From the NCBI GenBank assembly GCA_026260175.1, contig JAKCWW010000273.1:24639-88638 (forward strand): 64,000 nt of DNA. Reading direction: 5' to 3'. The DNA comes from Reticulitermes lucifugus. Lineage: Eukaryota > Arthropoda > Insecta > Blattodea > Rhinotermitidae. The notes under the pieces were generated by a model, which was not told where the DNA came from, searched no databases, and saw only the letters and a list, made by a program, of their open reading frames with translations. Within the stretch, counting starts at the first letter, position 1. Each line of letters starts with the position of its first letter. The position numbers and the translations under genes were made by a program. Of the stretch, positions 11,467 through 22,925 are shown one piece after another.

Positions 11467-12006
11467 AAGACAGGCAATGTGTGTAAAACGTTAACATCGA
11501 AGCGCGTTCGCGTAACCATTGTTGCAGTGGAAAAGCAATAAGTATTAAATATTCTGAGATGTGTGTCTGTAGCATTAATTATCCAGCAAGCAACACGCAT
11601 GCGTTCTATTATATTGTCATCTGTGGCCCATCTGGCTCTACCATATTTTTCCACATTATCTTATAAACGGCACGATTTTCCGAAAAAAAAAACATTCAAC
11701 TTAAATTGTGTTCTGGTTTTCTCTACAACTTTGTCTGAAATATTTATCATTCTAAGAAGAATTCAGCGAGATATCATAAATGCACGCAGGTTTTCTTGTA
11801 AAGAACCCGCTATTCTTGTCAGATTTTAATGAAATTTGAATTTTCTCTACAGATTTTCGAAAAATATTAAAATATCAAATTTCGTAAAAATAATTCCAGT
11901 GAGGACCTAGTTGTTCCATGCAGACGGACAACGGACGGAAGAAAAAACAGACAGGAAGACATGACAAAGCTAATAGTCGCTTTTCGCAATTTTGCGAAAG
12001 CGCCAA
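11467..12006 (-). mobile_element. 'MEQ' interspersed repeat, copy C (near full length)
   Basis: On the minus strand it runs from ggcgctttcgcaaaattgcg (12006 downwards) to acattgcctgtctt (near 11467). The order of blocks equals that of the plus-strand copies at 40708, 51171 and 54042: a pyrimidine-rich (TGTCTG)-like head, 'gaaatttgatatt', 'attaaaatctgacaagaat', 'tatgagataatgtgg', 'cgcatgcg' and 'cattgcctgtctt'. A 75-codon minus-strand frame here (starting MEKYGRARWATDDN) is part of the repeat, not a host gene. Confidence 0.75.
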
Positions 12007-12819
12007 AAAAAATTAAATGTTAAAAGTTCCTGTGATTGAATAAAATTTGAATTTTAATTCTATACTCTGATTTTTCTAAGAGTGGGTTAAATTAATGCTT
12101 AGACTTTAAATCTGCAATCAATATTTTGTATGCAGTAAACATTATAACCAAGAAGGGTTTTCGTGCTTGTTCGAAATACCTGCAGTCGGCTTTTTGAACC
12201 TAATGTTCTTCCGTAACACGAAAAATTAAGCTGAAGACATTTAGTCTACACCGGCTTGTATGTGCCTACGTAATCGTGTCTCTTTTCCATTGAACTGCTT
12301 GACTGATTTTCAGGAACTTGTTACGGAGCCAATGTCTTTGGAGGACACCCCAAATCTTTTAATTACCCTTATCCAGTAATAACTATATGATAGATGCTTG
12401 AACTTGTGAGGCTGGGGGACATTAGCGCCACTTAGCCTACTAGAAGTTCCTGAAATGATGTGTCGTCATAGACCATCCAAAAGTATGCAAATTTATCCAG
12501 GCTGTAATTTTCTACAGTGTAAAATAACAGAATGTTAAGTGCACGAAATTCTTTCGCTTTCGGTTCGATGGAAATCACTTGAAAATCATTGGAGTTAAGC
12601 ATGAGCCTTCTGATGTCAGTATTAATCGTAAGCGTAAAAACAAAGGTGTATGATATGCTGATGTAAGTGAAATATTTAGAACACGGTGACGGTGTGAGTC
12701 GGGGTTAAGGTATGCACTATTTGTATGTTAGTAATGTGGCCGTTAAAAAATAAAATTTGATAAATTAATAATAGAATAATTGATTTGTCGGACTATAAAT
12801 ATGTACTATAATGTACTAT
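12007..12819. other. Unassigned stretch
   Basis: No recognisable gene or repeat. The last ten bases contain the left target-site duplication of the SINE that follows. Confidence 0.5.
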
Positions 12820-13122
12820 GGGGTACGCGGTGGCGCAGTTGGTTTATGCACTGGTTTACAAGCCGGAAGGTAGCGGGTTCGGTTCCCGATGGGGTCATTG
12901 GGATTTTTTATTGACTTAATCCTTCCGGTCGCACTGTGCCCCTGGGGTCGACTCAACCTCTAACAGAAATGAATACCAGGGATATCTCTTGGGGGTAAAG
13001 GTGGCCTGTGCGTAATGCTGACAACCATACCACCTTCATGTGCCGCTTGTCTAGAAATTCTGGGAGCCTCAACCTCCTGAAGCCCTAAGGGCCTGTAAAG
13101 GAATAACTTTATGTAGCTGCTC
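12820..13122 (+). mobile_element. tRNA-derived SINE, family 1, with target-site duplication
   Basis: The tRNA-like head has an A box (TGGCGCAGTTGG, near 12831) and a B box (GGTTCGGTTCC, near 12876-12886), so it could in principle be read by RNA polymerase III. The body has 'tctcttgggggtaaagg', 'gctgacaacc', 'tctagaaattctgggagcc' and 'gccctaagg'. TGTACTAT occurs on both sides (12812-12819 and 13123-13130), consistent with target-primed insertion by a LINE. Other copies: 44363 (plus) and 37790 (minus, 3' part). Confidence 0.8.
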
Positions 13123-13130
13123 TGTACTAT

Positions 13131-14036
13131 AGAAGAGGAAAGCACCTTTTTCTAATCCTAGGATACAACCAAAATCTCACTTGAAGATCAGCAAAGAGCC
13201 AGTACCAAATGGAAACATAATATACTAAGCAATGTTTAGTCTTTTCTTCATTTCGTGAAATCAAATGGCATGACATAGTTTTTAACGCTAAGCATTTTGA
13301 AGTCTGCGGATTACAACCTTTTGACTGACTCGTACGACACAGCAAGAAAAGTATTACGTGACAAGACAACTAATAGCAGGCAATACGATTTAGTGGACAG
13401 CACAGTAATATTTCTTCATGTCCCGTAAATAGAAGGCAAGAATTCACAAGAAAACCTCATATAAAAGCTTTTTGAAAATTTGGTAGGGTACAAATATTTG
13501 GGAAGGAAACTGAAAATGGAACTTGCTTGAACGAAGAAGTTAAGAGCAGATGAATTTTACAGAATGCCTGCTACCATTCGGTCCAGAATGGAATTAACTT
13601 GAAGAGGGAGTGAATAAATGATTGAGTGAATGAATAAGTGACTGAATGAGTTAGTGAATTTGTGACCGAAAGAGTGAATAATTATAAGTAATAGAAATGA
13701 AGCCCCATAAGTTTATGTCAAATACAGCAACTAGAAATCAAAATACCGAATGATAAAGTAACCGATCTTCTCTTTTCTTCAGCTATCATATCTGAAAGAC
13801 TATGAGATGGAAATATAATGTTTTCTTTTAGGAATACGACTGTTCATAGAAAGTGAAATTCTTAATAGCTTCCGCGCTTTGTCATAAATCTGTGAAGATG
13901 GCAGAATTCTTTTCACATACGTAGAGGGAAGGCATCATTTTATTAGATAAATTAAAATATGTAGTTATGCCAGGCGTTTTGACAAACTTCACGAAGAAAT
14001 TATGTAATTGAAGTGTTAGTGGCTTTCAAAAAGAAC
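13131..14036. other. Mostly unassigned stretch
   Basis: Contains a degenerate (TGAA)-type tract at 13605-13690. Otherwise no gene or known repeat was recognised. Confidence 0.45.
13605..13690. repeat. Degenerate (TGAA)n tract
   Basis: Repeated gtgaatgaataagtgact-type units, imperfect throughout; an old microsatellite. Confidence 0.65.
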
Positions 14037-14132
14037 CCCCCTGACGAAGATCTCAAGATCGAAACATATGTAGGGGTATATATTTACAAAAGCTACAATA
14101 AATGTGGTTTTAATAGTGCATCTGTTGGTGTA
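14037..14132 (+). ncRNA. Hammerhead-ribozyme-like motif, copy 2, with tail
   Basis: Stem I is CCCC (14037-14040) with GGGG (14073-14076). The core CTGACGA (14041-14047) has C at the position that varies in hammerheads. After one extra base, stem II is GATC/GATC around TCAA. GAAAC (14061-14065), loop ATAT and GTA follow, with the predicted cut after A14072. Then comes the tail 'gtgcatctgttggtgta' (14116-14132), matching the tails after copies 1 and 3 at a similar distance (75 nt from the core here, 80 and 68 nt there). Confidence 0.6.
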
Positions 14133-14913
14133 AAAATTGTTTATTCACGAAGTCTGTCATAAACTGAATTATTTGGTATATTTAATGATAAGATATTATT
14201 TGGATTTAATTCCAGACACCATATTACTGCAACAAAGTAATAATGCAGCAGTCGTGTCCATTAATTAAAAGAATGCAGTATTTGTACATATATAGCAAGA
14301 AGATATACGCAGATAAAATGAACATAAATTGAGAGGGATATCTCAGCACAGTGTTGCACTTTTACTTGTCATTAGAAGCAAACCCAATTAACAGTAGCAA
14401 GATAATAATTACACAGCTGTAACCTTTAAAGTTATCGCTATAAAACATGAAAGAAAAGGAGCCGCTAGCTCAGACTGGCGCCAATAATTAATATTCTCTG
14501 CCATCATCCATTCTGACGTCGACAGAAGTGGGTTAATATTATTTGTGCTTGCTACTAGTACTTCTACTTCTTCTTTTGTTTCTCTCCAGACCAATTTTTG
14601 CGGCTATCATCCGACTTATCGTCACGAACATCGTCTCCTTGTGCATTTAGCAATATACAGGTACGTTGTGTTTAAATTCAGTGCTTTCACTTTTATGTAA
14701 TCTCCCCTTCAAATGCATTACTTTGCTGATACCACTTTGGACAAGTAGAATACTTAACACGTAAAAACACAATTGTGTATGCGAGATTTGAAGTTTCCAC
14801 AACCATAACATTGAGGACTGTGATTTGCTGGGAGGTTACGCTGTGAGACAAGTAATTTATCGTAAACCTACGTTTCAAAAGAACGTTTGACCTACCAACG
14901 GTGCTACCAACTT
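14133..14913. other. Unassigned stretch
   Basis: No gene or known repeat recognised. Confidence 0.45.
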
Positions 14914-14950
14914 CTGAAGATGAAGGCGCTGCTTTCCTTCGAAACGGTGG
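14914..14950 (+). repeat. Decayed hammerhead-like motif
   Basis: CTGAAGA (14914-14920), one extra base, a 5-bp stem II of GAAGG with CCTTC (14922-14926 and 14936-14940), and GAAAC (14941-14945). The cleavage-site end and stem I are not conserved, so only the upper half of the fold remains. Confidence 0.35.
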
Positions 14951-16693
14951 AATATTTTAAATTACCCAATACATAGCGTAAATGTTCAGAATCGCGAAGT
15001 TCTGAGATTTGTCTGCGCTTTTCCTTTGAATTTCCGTGCTTCAGAAGTTTTAAATAAGAGCAGAATTATAAATTATGGCACACTAACCAAACATGATTTC
15101 GAACAAAATTAAAATGTCTGCATTCAGGACGTAATATCTGGCAATTGAGACAATAAGTTTAAAAGAGAAACATTCATGACTGAAGGTAAAATAATTTATC
15201 ACGCTTAATTAGTTGCACTATTTATGACACATCTCGGACAATATACAGTAAGGGCAATGAAAACAGAATTGTAATTTTAGAACAAAGTAAATTGAATTCC
15301 GGTGAGAAATGTCGATAATTAAATATTATAAAAAATAAAGTAAGCTTAGATGACACCATAACTGACAATATTGAAATCAGATACTCTATTCTGCGTATTT
15401 AAACAACAAACACCAAAATAACAAGGGTAGCAGGTATGTGGTTTCCACTGCCATGTGTAAGTGCTATTTTGGCTGTAACGTTACGTGTTCTTACTGTCGA
15501 TTCTGATAATAATTTTTCACAATCTGCCTTACCCTTATCGGTTAGGCTGTTCTAAAGTTGCAGTTTAAATAAAGAATAGAGTTCACAGCCAGAACAACAT
15601 ACACTTCTGTTGTCTGTAACTGCCAAAAGTCATAAAATAAAAACTTGAGTTATGTTTTAAATTATTTTATGTTTTATTAAAGTTTTACCCCCTAAATCTC
15701 ATTCCCACACTTTTTCACAGACCACATACTGATGCTTCATATCTATATGCTATATTTATTTGTTGTGAAATTTATATACTGTTGTAATTTTCAATTACCT
15801 TCTGATTTAAAATTCCTTAATAACTAAAATTTAACTTGCGAAATATACACAAATCTGTCTTCGCTTACTAATTAATCTACTTGCTGGAATTATCAGTAAA
15901 ATAAAGCTTTTCGAAGGGAAAGTATATAAAACTGGTTTGATATAAGGAGGGAATTTACATACACAAATCATGAACACATTCTAAATTATTGTTATATGTG
16001 CGTATAAGTGAAGGAAAGGATATCAGAAATAAATTAGGCTTACAATTTTCACACATAGTGAAATTGAAGAACACACATTTATGCAACTGCAAGAGAGTGT
16101 GAAAGAGAAAAATAACATTTGTAATATGCACGTGTGTAACTGTTGGGTAATGAGCTTCTTGTGGGTGTGAACTGGGATGAGTGTCAAAATATCGCGTTAA
16201 ATATAAAATAAAAATCCGGTTATTTATTAACCATACAAAAGTTTCTCGATACATCCTGTTGCAGTTCAGAATATTAGAACACTTTATGTTTTATAAAAAT
16301 TTTATACAAATTTTGGTGTCTAAATATGAAAGTTTGGAAGGAACAGTACAGAAAAAAAGTACATAGAGTCTTAGTTCCTAGGCGTAATGTTTATATTATT
16401 GTAATGAATCCAAAGTTTCCGGCCGCAGGAAGCGTGCTGTCTTTGGGTGTGGCGTGACACGTTTTTTAATTAATTAAATGAATTAATTAGTAAGATCATC
16501 TTTGTTTTTTCTTCTGTATGATAACTTGATATGTGGCACGTTAGGGAGAAATGAAAATTTATCATTTTAATATAACAGACATAAGCAAATGAGGCGCAAG
16601 TGACATACAAGAGAGAAGGCGATCTTGGTTAAATTTGTGAAAGAATGCCAGGTATGAAGCAATTATGAAGATCATTGTCTTCTACGATATGAC
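14951..16693. other. Unassigned AT-rich stretch
   Basis: The minus-strand frame 15955-16254 (99 codons) has no recognisable domain. Nothing else supported. Confidence 0.45.
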
Positions 16694-16733
16694 GCCGTGT
16701 AGTCTGGTAGAAGTTTCTACCAGACTACACGGC
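16694..16733. repeat. Perfect inverted repeat of the 'VTPC' element end
   Basis: Two 19-bp arms (gccgtgtagtctggtagaa and its reverse complement) are separated by two bases (GT). The arm is the recurring start of the 'VTPC' repeat seen at 20472, 25861, 27320 and 58227, so this is a head-to-head joining of two such ends, or a fold-back artefact. Confidence 0.75.
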
Positions 16734-17934
16734 AAAGTACTGAAAACGTATTAGTGAATGTTTAAAAATAATTTCTTAAATACTGGCCTGCCTCGATGAA
16801 GTTACAATTTAAATGTATCAAAAAAAGAAATTCCTTGTACACCCTAAACCTGAGGTTTCTAAAATGACTATCCGTTACAGCTTGTGTGAACTAAGCCCAG
16901 TGTACGGAAATTTTTATACATCATTGCGGTTAACTTCTTTTCCACAAAATATTTATGTAACATGTAGCATTACGGAACGTTAAAAATTTAGGCAGGGAGT
17001 AGAAAACGATTTCAAATTTCCCCATAAAGAGTATATTTCCTCAAAAGATAATGTTCATGCAGTTACGAAAATATATTCCTCGCCTTTGAAAGAAGGCAAA
17101 TATTCTGTACTGCCTTCACAAAATTTTACCACTATTTAATCTCCTAAGGCGAATGAATACAGCCGCCATTATATTATCCTAAAAATATAATATTCATTTT
17201 TGTATTATTCTCCCATCAAGGCTTAGTACTTCTAACTGGTATTTTTACCTTATGTTTTCGACCAAAATTATGTAGGAATTTCTAGCTTCCTATGCCTGCT
17301 ATAGGAGACGCACAACATATTCTCATTGATTTTATCACCTGAATAGTATTTAACGAGAAGTACTGTACAATTTATGCGTGGAAGTTTATTTCCTACTTTC
17401 TGTGTCATGAATATCCCTCAAAATCCTGTTCTAAAATACCCCTGATTTATGTTTCTCACCCAATGTGACAAATCACGTTTCATATTCATAAAGGAGACGC
17501 AAAATTGAAATTGTTTGTGGTTAAATCATCCATTTTTCATAGTTATATAATATTAACAAAACAAACATGCAAGTTACGCACCCTTGAAGTGAGATAATGA
17601 TTCTTCTCCTTCCATAAAATTCTATGAGTCGCTGAATAGATGGAGTTTGATCTTAAACAGAAATTGATTTCACATAATAATTGCAGCTTCAAATAAGAAA
17701 CGGTTGAACGTTTTTCAGCTTCACGTTTTTCAGTGAATTGCGTGCTCGTATATGTAGTTCTTAGGCCTCAAAACACATGTCGAAGTTGACTCAAGTTTTT
17801 TTTAACTTGTGAAATTTAAAGCACTTGAGAATAAATCTGACAGTCAGTGTGTTTATTTTTCTAATTTTCTCATGCAAATTATAAATAATAATAATTTCGC
17901 GAAAAAAAATTTGTATTCGTAAATTTTAACGTTG
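16734..17934. other. Unassigned AT-rich stretch
   Basis: No recognisable gene, RNA or repeat. Confidence 0.5.
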
Positions 17935-18066
17935 TCGATCTTGGTGGACGCGCGGTCTCAGGCATGGGTCTGCAGCGGCTTGCTTGCTGGGATTGCGGAT
18001 TTTAATCCCGCCGGAGGCATGGATGTCTGTCTCTTGTGAGTGTTGTGTGTTGTCAGGTAGAGGTCT

Positions 18067-18116
18067 NNNNNNNNNNNNNNNNNNNNNNNNNNNNNNNNNN
18101 NNNNNNNNNNNNNNNN
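18067..18116. other. Assembly gap (50 N)
   Basis: A run of exactly 50 N directly before the (TG)n tract, where assembly tends to fail. Its true length is unknown. Confidence 0.95.

Positions 18117-18173
<57 letters not shown>
18117..18173. repeat. (TG)n microsatellite
   Basis: Uninterrupted TG dinucleotides, about 28 units visible to the right of the gap. It sits at the point where the SINE family has a GTGTGGTGTGT stretch, so it probably grew from the SINE itself. Confidence 0.95.
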
Positions 18174-18174
<1 letters not shown>

Positions 18175-18200
18175 ATTGAATGTGATCAGGTGCGACAATA

Positions 18201-19586
18201 ACCCTCTACACCTAAAGTGAGTAGGTAGAAATGGTCAGAATGAGAAAGGAAGAAGAATAAGAATATGAACATCATAAGGTTCTGTATTATTCTTAGTGCG
18301 TGGTATCATGCAAACTCCTGGTATTTGAGGAACGCGCTGGGCACTGTCCACTTCGTTCCATTCTTACGATCGGCGCGTTGTGGAAAGGAAATCCATTATT
18401 GCAGATTTACAAGAATAGTTTACGTAGAAATCAATGATTTCCGTCAGAATAAAATTTACTGACCTAAAACACTTGTCCTGAAACACAAAGCGCTTTGAGA
18501 TAATTTAAAATGTGCCTAAAGTTCCGAGCGCAATTTTAAATCCTCCTATAGAAGTAAATTTAAAAATACCATAATTAAGATTACAATCTTCTGGGATATG
18601 TAGCATGCAGTTTGTTAAATATGTACCGAAGTACACAGCGTCTTGTCCCACAAGACCGTAAATTTGACACTCGCCGCCGTGTGAACTTCAAATCCCACAG
18701 TTCTTAATTACATTTTGTTAAAAGGAACTGAGCCTCTTTGTTACGTTGATAACCAGTTTTGATATATCGATAAGTAAGTGTACTGCAATGTTGGCATGAT
18801 ATCTGATTACTAACTCGCATCTCCCGCCTATTAAAACTTACCCCTTATATGACTTCATTATGACATGGATGGTTATCGTAAATAAAGTAGTGGGCTTAGG
18901 CTAATAACAGAGTACTCGTTGAGTTTCAGCACATTTAAACGTAGAACATGGTCAAGTATAATGGGTAATTTAGCTGCGTGACAATGACCGACCCTTACAT
19001 CCAAGCCAGGAAGCAAATAAAGACATTCTTTAAACTTGTGTTCACCATCGAAAGAGTAACTAGTAACTGACCTAAATGTATGAGCCTTTACAATGCAGAA
19101 TATGTGGAAATATAACATTTTTGCATCACCATGTGTTTTGGCTAGATAAACGCCATTGGCATTCTCCGTTACATCACGTATAAGAAAGCAGCCAATCAAA
19201 AGAAAGGAAGAGGCTGGCTTGGGATAAGTGGTGAGATAATGACAATAATTTGAAGAAGGTGGAGAGGGTCTCTCCTTCCTTTGTTTCTTTTTCTCTTCGT
19301 CACGCAAACAGTATTAAAGTATTTCGAAAATTAGATGGAAGTTACACAATTTTATAAACGAATACAAATTTTTCTAAACTGCTTTGAAGTTAACACACAT
19401 AAAGCAACAAAAATGACCTTTAGAGTAGTTATTAGTGAATCTGTTGAAAGTTCTCTAGAAGTTGCAGAAAACTATATTTTTCATTATATTTTCTCAACAC
19501 AGTGATTCAGTGATGAAACCCTATTTTCTGTAACATTTAAATGAAATATAAAGGGATATTAAGGCTCATTAGACTTTTACGATCTT
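18201..19586. other. Unassigned stretch with a 144-codon minus-strand frame
   Basis: The minus-strand frame 19307-18873 (144 codons, starting MRDEEKKKQRKERP) is among the longest open frames in the window. It has a charged N-terminus, then mixed sequence such as LPGLDVRVGHCHAAKLP. I recognise no domain, and no flanking exons or promoter were found. A chance frame or a repeat-derived frame is likelier than a gene. Confidence 0.3.
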
Positions 19587-19755
19587 AAAACGAACTCGGT
19601 TATAACGTCATGAAAGGGACTGAATATTTTGTGTCGTTATAACTGAAGAGTGCAATGTGATGGTTAACAGTGACGAATTAACTGGAACCACAGAATATCT
19701 GACTCTGTAAGCGAGGTGTCGTAAAAACCGTTGTCGTTATAACCGGGTTCATCTG
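19587..19755. mobile_element. Tigger/pogo-like MITE, copy 1
   Basis: The right end, reverse-complemented, reads TACAGATGAACCCGGTTATAAC. The left end keeps cgaactcggttataac but has lost the CAG start. The interior 'gaaagggactgaatatttt', 'gtgtcgttataact' and 'ggttaacagtgacgaatta' matches the better copy at 63096-63280. Right-hand TA at 19756-19757. Non-coding. Confidence 0.7.
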
Positions 19756-20059
19756 TATATCATTAATGCGTACGGATAGGTGGTTACATTTTCTGTTACA
19801 TTAAAACTTAAGATTTTTTAGGTTAAGGCCTAGAGGAGGCCAACAATTGACAATATGTAAATCTTTAAAGCCTAGTGGTTACTCTATGTACCATTACCTT
19901 TAACACGAAAAATCCTCTATATTCTCAGATATTGTACGTGTGTGATTGCCACAATTCTTGCAACAGACAACGATTATTTCGCTAAATAACTTTAACCGTT
20001 TGATCTTTCTAATGGACATTGTTTTCCCACGAACTGGATTTATACACGTAACAATCTTC

Positions 20060-20225
20060 GGCCTTTCACTTTGGAGTCCAGGTAAGATCCCGGGCCAATC
20101 TAATTTTTGGTAGAAATAGTGGTAGCGGGACAGGTTCTTCTGCCAGTACTTCGGTTTTCCCCTGTCAGTATCACTTCCCTATTGCTCCATATTCATATTT
20201 ATCCTAATATTACTCACATCAGCGG
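20060..20225 (+). mobile_element. SINE family 3, degenerate copy
   Basis: 'gcgggacaggttcttctgcc', 'ttcggttttcccctgtcag' and 'ttgctccatattcat' follow the order of the family 3 body at 42588-42665. The B box (aagatcccggg) is damaged. The overlapping frame 20107-20376 is repeat read-through. Confidence 0.6.
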
Positions 20226-20471
20226 GAGAAACGAGCGAAGTTTGGGAACTTTAAAAATAAGCACAATTCTTTCGGATAATTGGGGCACTGGTCAGAAAAG
20301 TGCACTACTTTCACATTGCTTTTTAGGGGTGAAGTCTGCGTCAAATTTCGTATATACTGTTAAGGCACGGAAATGATTATAAGCTCCGAACCTGTGAATA
20401 ATTGCTTGGATAAAGGGGAATATCTGTGAGATTTTTGAGGACCTTACCATTAAGAATGCTGTGTTCTTAGA

Positions 20472-20505
20472 CTTGATGAAGTGTAGTCTGGTAGAAGTGT
20501 ACTTA
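20472..20505 (+). repeat. 'VTPC' repeat fragment
   Basis: 'gatgaagtgtagtctggtag' matches the common start of the VTPC repeat. The rest is lost. It lies just upstream of the LINE tail. Confidence 0.5.
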
Positions 20506-20527
20506 TATTCTGGTTTGTATGAGATAA

Positions 20528-20889
20528 AAGTTTGAAATGTGGTGCTGAAGAAGGATGATGATCACTTGGACCGATCATGGGCAAAATTACGATGTATTAC
20601 ATAGAGTCAAGGAGGAGAAGAATATCCTAAATACAATAAAAAGAATGAAGGCTAATTGAATTGGTCACATGTTGCGCAGGAACTGCCTTCTGAAACACGT
20701 TATTGAAGGAAAATAGAAGGAAGTTTAAAAGTGACGGGAAGACAGGGAAGAAGATGTAAGCGGATACTGGATGATTTTAAGGAAAAGAGAAGATACTGGA
20801 AATTGAAAGGAAAAGTACTAAATTGCACTCTGTGGAGAACTCGCTTTGAAAGAGGCTATGGACACGTTGTAAGACAGACTACGGAATGA
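20528..20889 (+). pseudogene. LINE (non-LTR retrotransposon) ORF2 C-terminal fragment, broken
   Basis: Two plus-strand frames together spell the end of a reverse-transcriptase polyprotein. The first gives KFEMWC, then a stop, then RRMMITWTDH, LHRVKEEKNILNTIKR, a stop after MKAN, and IGHMLRRNCLLKHVIEGK. After further stops the match moves to another frame: LDDFKEKRRYWKLKGKVL, LWRTRFERGYGHVVRQTTE, then a stop at 20887-20889. The sequence resembles the C-terminus of insect LINEs that I remember only as an 'IGHILRRNCLLKHVIEGK'-type tail; the clade is not certain. At least five in-frame stops and one frameshift mark it as dead. No RT catalytic motif remains, so this is a 5'-truncated copy, as is usual for LINEs. 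Confidence 0.75.
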
Positions 20890-22780
20890 GTGACATAAGA
20901 ACCTCATCTGTATACTTTACTGGGGCACTTTAGTCTTGAGAGGGCTAATATAAGTATTACGGATTTATTTCTAATCGAAAATACATTAATGTATTCAAAA
21001 CGTGTTGGATATATTTCAAATTTTAAAATTCCCAACATTATGAGTGTGAGAATTTTATGATCTTCATGGACGAGGGAAAAATAAGTTTTATCCTACCTAA
21101 AAGTACCAAGTTGAATTTTCTCTGCAGAAAGTAGGAACCCTCTTAAAAATTTCCATAGTGATTTATTCTGATCGCTCTCCAGTAATTTCTAGTGCTTAAT
21201 CTGAATGAAAGCATGTATTTACTCTCCCTTATTCTTTAAAGAAGGAAATTGTTTCCGAACTTTGTTTACCAGTTAATATATTTCTACTTTCGCAGGAATT
21301 TAAACACCGGGAAATCGACTTCCAAATTCTCTAGGACACATTTTATATGATTTCTACCTTACACAGTTTTTCACAATAAAAACTGCCTGTTTTACACTGT
21401 ACATCAATTTCGCGAGTGAAATATTCAATTCTCTTGACAATAAAAGTCTCTGTGTTAACACTGAACTTCATACTGACGAAACAAACATCTTATGAAACTT
21501 GAATGTGTGACTAAGCCCTCAGATGTAGCTACCTGTATGTAACGGCCAGCGCTGCGATCACATACCCGGTAAAGTAGAGGATAATGCACGTCCACTTTCA
21601 AATAGACGCTGTGTACATTTGTGCCATTACTCATCCTTCTTGTGATCCTTCTAACAGTATTTGGAAGAATAAGGGCTCTATGAAACTCCCCATTACATAC
21701 TTTTCGCCATCCTACTCTTGCTTTCCCTGCCTTGGTCTTGAATAATTATTTGAACAGTTTATTCTTAAATGCTGTCTGTGTCTATGTTCTTCCCTTTAAG
21801 TCAGAGGCAATGAAATGCTGTTACAAAGCAAAAGGTAAATTTAATGTATGTGTATAATTTTATACATAATTCGCAGGCTTTTAGATATGAAACGACAAAA
21901 ACTCTTATGAAGTTATTAGTAACCAGAATTCTTCGAATTTAATTTCCTCTTCGCTCTCTGTGAACATAAATTTGGTATGGAATTATTTACTTCATGGGCT
22001 TCATGCATCGTTCCGCATTAAATATAAAAGCACTGTGTTTTACCGAATGTTATAGGCAGGAAAATACATGATGCTATTTCAAATGACATGTGTTGGCCAG
22101 AGGGTTACAATAGCTTTACATATGGTGCCAACCTGGATACATTTTACACTCGTCTTTATTTTGAGTACTGGGGCCTATCTTTTCCCCGCAATGTAGTGAT
22201 TTTTAAAAATGAACAGATAAATTCCATGAAGTAAATGTTTTTACATGTGACAGAAGCCTACCATGCCCAGAAACCCATAGATTTGTGTATAAATTTGTTG
22301 CCTAGGTTTTTGATATATATCACATTTTCAACACTTTTGCCCTGAATTCTCGTAAAAGTACATGAACATAATGTAAAGTACCTCTTTTTCTCCGTGTGTC
22401 GTTCCATAACATAGTAACAATCAGACATGCTAACATCTCGGAGAATTTGTGTTTATATGTTTGTATTTTACTTTCTCCCGTTGAATTAATCTTTGCAGCA
22501 GACCTGTAGCAAAATGTTTCAATTCATTTCTAATTTCTCCTGCTTATTCTTAACCAAATCATCCCTCTCCGGGGGCCGATACATGCTTAGCGTGTTTTGG
22601 CACAGTTTATTTCTCAATTGCTCGTTTCTTTCCGTCTTGCCATTGCGCAGCGTGTTGCATCATGTTTGCTAACTTACGTACAGGTTATGTAGTACAAGAA
22701 ACCATTTGTCAGATTTGTTTTCAATGCGGTGGCAGTAAGGAAACCAGTTGACAGATATTTATGTGTTTTGTGTGTGGGCC
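20890..22780. other. Unassigned stretch
   Basis: AT-rich; no gene or known repeat recognised. Confidence 0.45.
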
Positions 22781-22925
22781 CGTCTGTCCCCCCGCCGAGC
22801 TGGCAACCCGTGTGACACGAGAACACCATGTCGCTCAGCAGGGGACTTCACGACAGTAACTACGATACACCGTCACCCGATGCAGTTGTTGATCCAGCTC
22901 TTGGCCAATTAGACAGAACATAAAC
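22781..22925 (+). other. GC-richer patch with a 31-codon frame
   Basis: A locally GC-richer stretch. An ATG in a CACC context at 22828 opens a 31-codon frame (MSLSRGLHDSNYDTPSPDAV..) ending in TAA near 22921. A possible splice donor (GTAACT) lies inside it. It could be a 5' exon or a small ORF, but there is no supporting second exon and I recognise no homology. Confidence 0.15.

Larger units (their letters stand above)
17935..18200 (+). mobile_element. tRNA-derived SINE, family 2, interrupted by a gap and a (TG)n tract
   Basis: The left part ('cggaggcatggatgtctgtc', 'tcttgtgagtgttgtgtgtt', 'gtcaggtagaggtct') is almost identical to the intact copy at 28653. The sequence then enters 50 N, then (TG)n, and rejoins the family at 'cattgaatgtgatca' (compare 'ctgaatgtgtgatca' in the intact copy). 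Frames reading through this region are not genes. Confidence 0.75.

Noticed and set aside
12820-12892. Possible tRNA gene (A and B boxes)
   Set aside because: No cloverleaf with a paired acceptor stem, and a SINE body plus target duplication follow, so it is a tRNA-derived SINE head.
17926-18220. Frames rich in HTHTHT or CVCVCV
   Set aside because: Translations of the (TG)n microsatellite and N gap.
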